Origin: Flavobacteriia bacterium
Lineage (GTDB): Bacteria; Bacteroidota; Bacteroidia; Flavobacteriales; Weeksellaceae
Reading direction: 5' to 3'
DNA: 59,299 bases
Assembly: GCA_019455045.1 (NCBI GenBank)
Contig: JACFND010000011.1
Location: 1 to 59,299, forward strand
The position numbers were made by a program, and so were the translations under genes. This document shows positions 52,905 to 59,299 of the stretch, in pieces; the stretch's first letter is position 1, and each line of letters starts with the position of its first letter. The notes below the pieces were generated by a model. That model was not told the DNA's origin and ran no database searches. It worked only from the letters and a program-made list of their open reading frames with translations.

Positions 52905-55440
52905 TTTTAATTCAATTATACAGATGAGTCTTTGGAAATATGGTTCGACCGCCTTCGGGGTCGGTTTATTGTTGTTGTCGTTGTTTTTCCCATACACATT
53001 TGACCTCTTCGAGGTCAGTTTGAATTTCTTGGGTGTTTTATTGTTGTTATCGTTGTTTTTCCTATACACATATGACCTCTTCGAGGTCAGAGAAGTGCGA
53101 ATAAATCATAGATAACTCTTATCCGCTGATGTGTATATTAGAAAATGATCATTTTACAGACTCGACCCGGAACGGGTCACAAGTGTATAGTAAAAAATGT
53201 ACCCTCACCAAACCCGACCCGGAACGAATATGTTTAATACAGGTGAATTTCACACAAGGCCAATTCCGGATGGTTCGACCACCTTCGGGGTCGGTTTATT
53301 GTTGTTATCGTTGTTTTTCTATACACATATGACCTCTTCGAGGTCAGCATAGCGTAAACTGATAATTTAGCAAACTTGACCCGGAACGGATCACATGTGT
53401 ATAGTAAAAGATGTACCCCAGCCATACCCGACCCGGAACGGGTCGTATAAAATTAATCTTCAACCCATTCAAACAAATATTCATCCTTAAACTCAATTTC
53501 AAAATCTTTTAATAACTGAGTATATTCTTCTCTAAACGATATCTTCTTGTGATGCTCCTTTTGATTTCGAATGTATTTAAAGATATTGTCCAAACTGTGA
53601 TGTCCATGTGAAAACAAGCCATAACCGGATTGCCATTCAAACTTATTGTATGAATATCGGTTTTTGTTTATAAATTCATTGGACGATTTTTTCAGTTCGC
53701 ACACTAAATCCGACAGACAACATGACGGTCTCATTCCGATTAAAATATGGATATGATCAGGCATACCATTTATTGCCAGGAGTTTTTGTTCTTTATTGGT
53801 TATAATCCCGGTGATGTACCTGTATAATTCTTCTTCCCAATGGGTTTTGATCAAGCTTTTTCTGCCTTTTACTGCAATAACTATATGCATGTAAATTTGA
53901 TAAAATGTTCCTGCCATAATCCTACGAATTTATGTTTCAATAAAGATAAGGAATGTTTGGGATTGGGTTAATTATATAATTCGACCGCCTTCGGGGTCGG
54001 TTTATTGTTGTTATCGTTTTTTCTATACACATTTGACCTCTTCGAGGTCAGTTAAACTCTGGATGGTTTTTGTTATATTCAATTTTCCTATACATATTGG
54101 GCCTCTTCGTGGTCTGACTGACTTTCGAGGCTGGTTTATTGTTGTTATCGTTGTTTTTCCCATACACATTTGACCTCTTTGAGGTCAGTTTGAATTTCTT
54201 GGGTGTTTTATTTTTGTTGTCGTTGTTTTTTTTTATAATTGAGTTTTTGAATGAATGGTTCGACCACCTTTGGGGTCGGTTTATTGTTGTTATCGTTTTT
54301 TCTATACACATTTGACCTCTTCGAGGTCAGTTAAACTCTGGATGGTTTTTGTTATATTCAATTTTCCTATACATATTGGGCCTCTTCGTGGTCTGACTGA
54401 CTTTCGAGGCTGGTTTATTGTTGTTATCGTTGTTTTTCCCATACACATATGACCTCTTCGAGGTTAATCGGAATTCTAGAGAGGTTTTATCGTTGTTGTC
54501 GTTGTTTTTTTAATTGAGTCTTTGGAAATTTGGTTCGACCGCCTTCGGGGTCGGTTTATTGTTGTTACCATTATTTTTTTTCTATACACATATGACCTCT
54601 TCGAGGTCAGTCTGAATTTTGGGGATGTTTTTTTGTTGTTGCCATTGATTTTTTCATAATTGAGTATTTGAATGAATGGTACGACCGCCTTCGGGGTCGG
54701 TTTATTGTTGTTGTCGTTGTTTTTTCTATACACATTTGACCTCTTTGAGGTCAGCATAGCGTAAACTGATAATTTAGCAAACTTGACCCGGAACGGGTCA
54801 CATGTGTATAGTAAAAGATGTACCCCAGCCATACCCGACCCGGAACGGGTCGCATAAGTTTAAAACAGATGAATTTCACACAAGCCCGATTCAGAATAAT
54901 TCGACCGCCTTCGGGGTCGGTTTATTGTTGTTGTCGTTGTTTTTTCTATTCACATTTGACCTCTTCGAGGTCAGTTTGGCTTTTGGGATGATTTTTTTGC
55001 CAATATTGTTTCATGATAGTTCGACCGCCTTCAGGGTCGATTTATTGTTGTTATCGTTGTTTTTCTATACACATATGACCTCTTCGAGGTCAGCATAGCG
55101 TAAACTGATAATTTAGCAAACTTGACCCGGAACGGATCACATGTGTATAGTAAAAGATGTACCCCAGCCATACCCGACCCGGAACGGGTCGCATAAGTTT
55201 AAAACAGATGAATTTCACACAAGCCCGATTCAGAATAATTCGACCGCCTTCGGGGTCGGTTTATTGTTGTTGTCGTTGTTTTTTCTATACACATTTGACC
55301 TCTTCGAGGTCAGTCTATTTTTTTTGGTGGCTTTTTGTTGTTGCTGCTGTTGTTTTTCTATATACATATGACCTCTTCGAGGTCAAACAGGCGCGAATAA
55401 ATCTTACATAACCCTTACCCGTCGCGGCGGGTCTGTTTAA
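52905..55440. repeat. Array of paired REP-type hairpins (BIME-like) enclosing a Y1 transposase
   Basis: The basic unit is about 72 bases: hairpin 1 (CGACC-GCC-TTC-GG-GGTCG), a conserved spacer (TTTATTGTTGTTATCGTTG), the box CTATACACAT, and hairpin 2 (TGACCTC-TTC-GAGGTCA). I count 9 clear copies of hairpin 1 (from 52946 to 55241) and about 13 of hairpin 2. Inverted units have GAA loops (GACCCG-GAA-CGGGTC) and GTGTATAG, at 53163-53230, 53382-53446, 54784-54852 and 55126-55193. Larger blocks are duplicated with offsets of about 279 bases (54051/54330) and 339 bases (54752/55091). ORFs here are repeat artefacts. Confidence 0.9.
53453..53917 (-). CDS. Y1 HUH transposase, REP-associated (RAYT-like/IS200-type)
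   Basis: A 154-residue single-strand DNA transposase of the Y1 family. The HUH metal motif is H55-x-H57 in GMPDHIHILIG, and the catalytic tyrosine is probably Y115 in KYIRNQKEHHKK. FEWQSGYGLFSHGHH is a further family block. No TnpB gene is next to it and both sides are REP hairpins, so it fits a RAYT that acts on REPs rather than a self-moving IS200. The frame is intact. An inverted REP unit ends 6 bases after its stop. Confidence 0.92.
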   Translation of the reverse strand: MAGTFYQIYMHIVIAVKGRKSLIKTHWEEELYRYITGIITNKEQKLLAINGMPDHIHILIGMRPSCCLSDLVCELKKSSNEFINKNRYSYNKFEWQSGYGLFSHGHHSLDNIFKYIRNQKEHHKKISFREEYTQLLKDFEIEFKDEYLFEWVED

Positions 55441-55559
55441 CTTTTGGGTCGTTTTATTGTGGTGAGAATTTTTGTTCTGTTGTAAAAGATGTTCAAATTT
55501 TGAACAGGTTGGATTAAAAAATGTATGGATTCAGAAAAATGAAGGGATTGAAAAAGAAA

Positions 55560-55763
55560 CTAACCCAAAATGAGATGGTCAATCTGCTCAAATGGTATTC
55601 CTGTGTAATTGCAGAATTCTTCAACGGTAAGAAAGTCTTTTTCAGTTTTGTTTAATTCCTTTTTAATTTTCTGCGCCAGTCTTGCACTTTGTCTGTAGCT
55701 TTTACCGGTAATCAACTGGATGTCTTTCGGGTAAATGCAAATTCTTTTTAATGTGGTTTTCAT
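55560..55763 (-). CDS. Small conserved Bacteroidetes protein, unknown function
   Basis: A 67-residue protein with the pattern RICIYPKDIQLITGKSYRQSARL, then FLTVEEFCNYTGIPFEQIDHL (each quoted part has at most 23 residues and is split here: RICIYPKDIQLITG and KSYRQSARL). I recall close relatives widely in Bacteroidetes, often single and near mobile sequence. The C-terminal half could be a small helix-turn-helix (TVEEFCNYTGIPFEQI). No function is assigned. A perfect palindrome (TGTTCAAA/TTTGAACA) lies nearby at 55490-55506. Confidence 0.75.
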   Translation of the reverse strand: MKTTLKRICIYPKDIQLITGKSYRQSARLAQKIKKELNKTEKDFLTVEEFCNYTGIPFEQIDHLILG

Positions 55764-55793
55764 GATTAATCAGAATTTAATTGATATACTATC

Positions 55794-55832
55794 CATGCTT
55801 TATCCATACACTATCCATACACTATCCATACT
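55794..55832. repeat. Tandem 11-mer repeat (TATCCATACAC type)
   Basis: Four consecutive copies of an ~11-base word: CTATCCATGCTT, TATCCATACAC, TATCCATACAC, TATCCATACTT. The same series lies at 58361-58400, on the other side of the nucleotidyltransferase-ugd pair. Confidence 0.75.
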
Positions 55833-55906
55833 TTAACTGAAAGCAGGAATCTAAAAAATTTTGGTATTGGTCAAATTTTTTAGGTTCGTCTCTTTGATGG
55901 TCAGAC

Positions 55907-56059
55907 TCAGTTAAGATCCGGTCCTGACCCTTTTTCATTAAATTTGGTTGGCTGTAACTGTTCTCCCAGATGAAGTCCTATTCTTCTGATGGCAAAAGAA
56001 GACTCACCGGGCGTATAATTCCATAAATTGTCAGTGATTGTCTTCAAGCAGCAATTTAG
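55907..56059 (-). pseudogene. Possible gene remnant
   Basis: An open stretch of about 50 codons on the minus strand reads like protein: DNLWNYTPGESSFAIRRIG followed by LHLGEQLQPTKFNEKG, ending at a stop at 55907. It has no ATG, and an in-frame stop lies just upstream, so it looks like the end of a decayed gene. The family is not recognised. The rest of 55833-56219 shows nothing clear. Confidence 0.35.
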
Positions 56060-56219
56060 TCATAAATATTGAGTCAGGAGGGGTGATAAACCGGTCATTC
56101 GGGGCGCTTTGTGTCATTTTTGGTCATTATTGACTCTTAGGATTGACTGAAAAGCAGAATCAGGTAATTCTTCGTCAATGATATTGTGATGTAGCAACTT
56201 ATTTTGCAGGCTCGTAAAT

Positions 56220-56654
56220 TTATTTTCTATGGACCATTTTTAAATTTTCCAATTCATGAACCGTTTTTCTCAAATCTGAACTTGAAAATCTGTGGTCTCT
56301 GCGGTTAAAATACAGTTCGATTCCTTTTTCTTCGCAGTATTTTCGGCCTGTAAAATCACGGTCTTTGTATTCGTCACCCAAGATTCGAACATCGATTTTG
56401 AACGATCTCAGTATGTCTTCCAAATCCTGTTCGGTCACATAAGGAACGATTTCGTCCACAAACTTGCAGCCTTTCAGCTGTATATACCGCTCAACGATGG
56501 ATTGGGTGGGTTTATTTTTTTCGGGTCTGTCAATGCTCGGATCCATTTGGAGTCCGACGATCAGATAATCGCAGTTTCTCTTCGCTTCTTCGAGCATTTT
56601 GATATGCCCGGCGTGAAGCAGGTCAAAAGTGCTAAAGGTAATTCCGACTTTCAT
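56220..56654 (-). CDS. Cytidylyltransferase-like nucleotidyltransferase
   Basis: A 144-residue enzyme of the HxGH nucleotidyltransferase superfamily. The motif HAGH is in TFDLLHAGHIKMLEEAKRNC, and the second motif is RFSSSDLRK near the C-terminus. It resembles TagD/RfaE-type enzymes that make CDP-glycerol or CDP/ADP-activated sugars; the RTxGISTT form of TagD is altered here, so the substrate is open. It is 30 bases after ugd on the same strand, which suggests surface polysaccharide or lipid head-group synthesis. Confidence 0.85.
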   Translation of the reverse strand: MKVGITFSTFDLLHAGHIKMLEEAKRNCDYLIVGLQMDPSIDRPEKNKPTQSIVERYIQLKGCKFVDEIVPYVTEQDLEDILRSFKIDVRILGDEYKDRDFTGRKYCEEKGIELYFNRRDHRFSSSDLRKTVHELENLKMVHRK

Positions 56655-56684
56655 GCAGTTTATAGTTAAAGTTATGGTTTCAAT

Positions 56685-58007
56685 TTAATTCTTCAAACCT
56701 ATGCCGTAGTATTCAAATCCGAGTTCTTTCAGATATTCGCGGTCATAGATGTTTCGACCATCAAAGATAGTTTTATTTTTCAAAAGTTTTGCAAGCATTT
56801 GCCAGTTGGGCATCCTGAATTCAGACCATTCGGTCACCAGCAGCAGTGCATCTGCATCATTGGCTGCTTCATAAGAATTGCTGCAATAAGTAATCCGGTC
56901 ACCGAGATAAAATTGTTTGGATTGTTCCATTGCAACCGGATCATAGGCATTGATTTTTGCACCCATTTTCAGCAGTTCGTTTGCAATCACAATCGAAGGT
57001 GCTTCTCTCATATCGTCTGTGTTGGGTTTGAAACTCAATCCCCACAGACAGAAAGTCATACCCGACAGATTTTCGCCAAATCTCGATTTTACTTTTTCGA
57101 CCAAAATGGATTTCTGATCCTCATTCACCGCTTCAACCGCCTGCAGCACTCTGAGTTCATAATCATATTCTTTTGCGGTACGGATGATTGCTTTCACATC
57201 CTTTGGAAAACAGCTTCCGCCATAACCGGTTCCGGGATAAATAAATTTATTTCCTATTCGGCTGTCAGAACCTATCCCTTTTCTCACCATATTCACATTT
57301 GCACCCACTCTTTCGCAGAGATTTGCAATGTCGTTCATAAAACTGATTTTGGTGGCGAGCATCGCATTGGCGGTATATTTTGTCATTTCTGCCGACGGAA
57401 TATCCATAAAGATCATACGGTTGCTGCTCAGCTGAAACGGTTTGTACAAGCGATCCATAATTGAATTTGCTCTTTCGTCTTCGGTTCCGATGATGATACG
57501 GTCGGGTTTCAGAAAATCTTCAACAGCTGCGCCTTCTTTCAAAAATTCAGGATTGGATGCCACCGAAAATTCAAGATCAGAATTTCTCTTTTTGAGCTGT
57601 TCGGCAATTTCTTTTTTGATTTTTTCTCCGGTTCCGACCGGAACTGTACTTTTTGTGGCAACGACCAGATAATTGTTCATCTTCTCTCCCACTTCTCTTG
57701 CAACCGCCAGCACATAACTCAAATCGGCAGAACCGTCTTCGCCGGGAGGCGTTCCCACCGCAATAAAGACAACTTCACTTCCCTGAATGGCTTCACCCAG
57801 ATCGGTACTGAACTTCAGTCTTCCGTTTTTGTGATTTCTGACAACCAGTTCTTCAAGACCGGGTTCGTAAATCGGGATGATTCCGTTTTTTAATTTCTCG
57901 ATTTTATTTTGATCGATGTCCACACAGACCACCTCGATACCCACATCAGAAAAACAGGTTCCCGACACCAGTCCCACATAGCCGGTTCCTACTACCGTAA
58001 TTTTCAT
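56685..58007 (-). CDS. ugd: UDP-glucose 6-dehydrogenase
   Basis: Oxidises UDP-glucose to UDP-glucuronate with two NAD, for surface polysaccharides. It has 440 residues from the ATG at 58007 (MKITVVGTGYVGLVSGTCF); a GTG 31 codons upstream adds foreign sequence. The N-terminal Rossmann fold starts with GTGYVGL. The catalytic Cys lies in GYGGSCFPKD (about residue 260). GTPPGEDGSADLSYV and KPDRIIIGTED are also family blocks. The C-terminal domain has WGLSFKPNTDDMREAPS. Confidence 0.96.
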   Translation of the reverse strand: MKITVVGTGYVGLVSGTCFSDVGIEVVCVDIDQNKIEKLKNGIIPIYEPGLEELVVRNHKNGRLKFSTDLGEAIQGSEVVFIAVGTPPGEDGSADLSYVLAVAREVGEKMNNYLVVATKSTVPVGTGEKIKKEIAEQLKKRNSDLEFSVASNPEFLKEGAAVEDFLKPDRIIIGTEDERANSIMDRLYKPFQLSSNRMIFMDIPSAEMTKYTANAMLATKISFMNDIANLCERVGANVNMVRKGIGSDSRIGNKFIYPGTGYGGSCFPKDVKAIIRTAKEYDYELRVLQAVEAVNEDQKSILVEKVKSRFGENLSGMTFCLWGLSFKPNTDDMREAPSIVIANELLKMGAKINAYDPVAMEQSKQFYLGDRITYCSNSYEAANDADALLLVTEWSEFRMPNWQMLAKLLKNKTIFDGRNIYDREYLKELGFEYYGIGLKN

Positions 58008-58860
58008 ACCATGATAATTTATTGCCTGCTGCGAATGTTTTCGGACCGAAAAAAAGTAAAGATTTCTCGAAAAAACAGGGTCACAGTTTAAATTGGCCAC
58101 GCAAAAATAAGACTATTAGGACAGATATCAAGAAAAATAAACATTATTTCCAATCTGAATTTTGACTGGTGTTTTTTTTTAAGGTTAGGAGTGTTGAAGG
58201 AATTTATGAAACATTCAGTCTAATGTGAAATGTTGTATTTTGTACTAAGGGGGGTAAAGCCAAAGTAGTTTTTGATGAATTCAGGGGCATTGATAAAAGT
58301 AGCCTATTAGAGAGGTGCCCGGTAAATGTAATATTTTTCCGGTTTTTTGGTGGTTTATTTCATACACTATCCATGCTTTATCCATACACTATCCATACAT
58401 GATCTATGGAGTATCTCAGCATCAAGGTTTTTTAATTTACAGGCTAAATTACTGACAAACAATTGAATATACAAGCCATTGGAAATGACATTTGTGTCGA
58501 TTTGGTATGGAAGACGAAATCTGTGTCTTAAGCGGATATTTGTGCCGTTTTGGCGGTTTGGAGACATTTGGGACAAAATACCTTGGGTGTATTGCATTAT
58601 TGAAGTTTAAAATCGAGATTTTTAGAAGTAAGTTTAGTCAACCATTATACTTTTATACTGTTTTGATTTATTGGGCTTAATGGTATTTTCATTAACAATT
58701 TGCAAACAAAAAATTTCAGAGAGTTATAACTTAGCAATTTTGGACATTTATGATATCTACGGTCACGGCTTTTATTGATTAAAGAATTTTTTTTGTGAAT
58801 TTGAAGAGGGATTCGGAATAAATATATCACAAAAATTATTTTTTTAATATATCATTGGTT
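58008..58860. other. Non-coding stretch with no recognised gene
   Basis: No ORF with protein-like character was found; the short frames present lack family patterns. The only structured item is the 11-mer repeat at 58361-58400. Parts of 58495-58585 show loosely spaced GTGTC, GTGCC and GGGAC words that may be a decayed extension of the nonamer repeat further right. Confidence 0.5.
58361..58400. repeat. Second copy of the tandem 11-mer repeat
   Basis: CATACACTATCCATGCTT, then TATCCATACAC and TATCCATACAT. It has the same word order as 55794-55832, about 2.57 kb away, in the same orientation. Confidence 0.75.
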
Positions 58861-58866
58861 CCGGGT

Positions 58867-59003
58867 TATGGGACGAGTGGGACTTAGGGAACAAGTGTGA
58901 CTTATAGGACGGTGGGGACATTGTAGGTAAATTGGCGCTGGAGTACGATTGGGACTTTTGGGACGGTAGGGACTGTGGAGATGGATGAGACTTTGAAGTT
59001 GTA
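58867..59003. repeat. Degenerate nonamer repeat (TGGGACnnn)
   Basis: GGGAC-like words start at 58870, 58879, 58887, 58897, 58906 and 58915, so the period is close to nine bases. A second run (TGGGACTTT, TGGGACGGT, AGGGACTGT, GGAGATGGA, TGAGACTTT) lies at about 58949-58995. Copies are degenerate but the period is kept. Confidence 0.65.
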
Positions 59004-59048
59004 AACTTCCCCTGTTTTGAACCGGCTGAAATTAGAATTCCCCGGCTG

Positions 59049-59069
59049 CCGCGCGATTGTATCGCGTGG
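59049..59069. repeat. REP-like hairpin
   Basis: CCGCGCGAT and ATCGCGTGG form a 9-bp stem (one G-T pair) with the loop TGT. No T-run follows. Confidence 0.55.
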
Positions 59070-59199
59070 TCATGGTCAAAATTACAAATATCTTTTATTC
59101 GATTCTTTTCGGATAAATTTAAATCATTTTATGAATTAAGATGCGATTTATGATTTTATTCAAAAAGAGCGGTTGGTTTTGTTGGAAAGATTTATCTCT

Positions 59200-59242
59200 G
59201 TTTTGTCACAGTTTTTGGATTGGCACCAAAAACAGCGTCAAA
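59200..59242. repeat. Third copy of the TTTTGTCAC element
   Basis: TTTTGTCACAG at 59201-59211 begins the element. GTTTTTGG and CCAAAAAC form its 8-bp stem (to 59234), and AGCGTCAAAAT ends it. It corresponds to the copies at 2862-2903 and (inverted) 3175-3226. Confidence 0.65.
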
Positions 59243-59268
59243 ATATTTTCTATTGCGTTCTTTTTTGG

Positions 59269-59299
59269 CTATACACATTCGATCCGTACTGCGGATCGG
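59269..59299. repeat. REP-type hairpin with CTATACACAT box at the window end
   Basis: CTATACACAT (59269-59278) is followed after one base by CGATCCG-TACTG-CGGATCG (59280-59298). Box, distance and outward GG match the second hairpin of the 52.9-55.4 kb array, but with a different stem and loop. The window ends inside it, so a further array may follow. Confidence 0.7.

Noticed and set aside
53453..53917. Self-mobile IS200 element
   Set aside because: The transposase matches the Y1 family, but I see no distinct IS ends. REP units flank it on both sides, so a RAYT-type domesticated enzyme is the better reading.
52905..55440. Several ORFs of 60-118 codons inside the REP array, and its regular look suggesting a CRISPR
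   Set aside because: The ORFs translate repeat units (Asn-rich runs from GTT triplets) and recur with the repeats, so they are artefacts. It is not a CRISPR: the spacers between hairpins are conserved rather than unique, unit length varies, and no cas genes are present.
58367..58830. Short ORFs of 61-76 codons near the window end
   Set aside because: No family pattern, no signal or domain; one overlaps the tandem 11-mer repeat. Probably chance frames.

Overview
The window is chromosomal DNA from a bacterium of the phylum Bacteroidetes, most likely Flavobacteriia. Several signs agree. Promoters match the Bacteroidetes sigma-70 type (TAnnTTTG near -7, TTG near -33). A protein of the DUF4295 family sits beside rpmG and rpmB. 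There is a T9SS C-terminal sorting domain, a complete Alternative Complex III operon (actA-F), a GIN-domain protein, DUF6929, and a DnaG primase without zinc ligands. Shine-Dalgarno sequences are generally not visible. No tRNA, rRNA, CRISPR array or prophage was seen.

Layout. 1-4.8 kb: the start of a UvrD-type helicase (cut by the window edge), aroC, a 0.36 kb repeat patch, and a divergent oxyR/dps pair. 4.9-8.4 kb: a short, unusual cbb3-type oxidase operon. 8.8-15.2 kb: an M15 peptidase, a GIN-domain protein, a frameshifted small gene, a T9SS cargo protein, a thioesterase, a DUF6929 protein, peptidase T and an HMG-CoA-lyase-like enzyme. 15.3-27.4 kb: mostly core cell biology, with SurA-type chaperones, ftsY, three small translation genes, lnt, a TauE/SafE permease, a DUF2231-like protein, the SRP RNA gene ffs, and pyrG overlapping yidC. 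Secretion genes are concentrated here (ffs, ftsY, yidC, surA, lnt). 27.7-34.8 kb: an operon of four small proteins (DUF1801, DUF2200, YCII-like, GNAT), a DoxX-like protein, and a two-gene unit of an M19-like hydrolase with a trypsin-subtilisin fusion protease. 35-42 kb: two AT-rich lipoprotein genes beside perfect or near-perfect palindromes, dnaG, a transglutaminase-like membrane protein and two SPOR proteins. 42.3-51 kb: the actABCDEF operon, which oxidises menaquinol and reduces cytochrome c.

51-59.3 kb is accessory and non-coding rich. It holds two related small-RNA candidates and a weaker third, an alpha/beta hydrolase, a 2.5 kb array of paired REP-type hairpins enclosing a Y1 (RAYT-like) transposase, a small conserved protein, a nucleotidyltransferase and ugd. 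Several degenerate tandem-repeat families follow, and the window ends inside another REP-like hairpin.

The best candidates for undescribed biology are the RAYT/REP array with its composite unit (two TTC-loop hairpins and a conserved CTATACACAT box), the tandem small-RNA candidates at 51.46-51.72 kb, and the intracellular dual-protease unit at 30.2-34.8 kb. All functions are assigned by reading motifs and recalling families. No database search was run.
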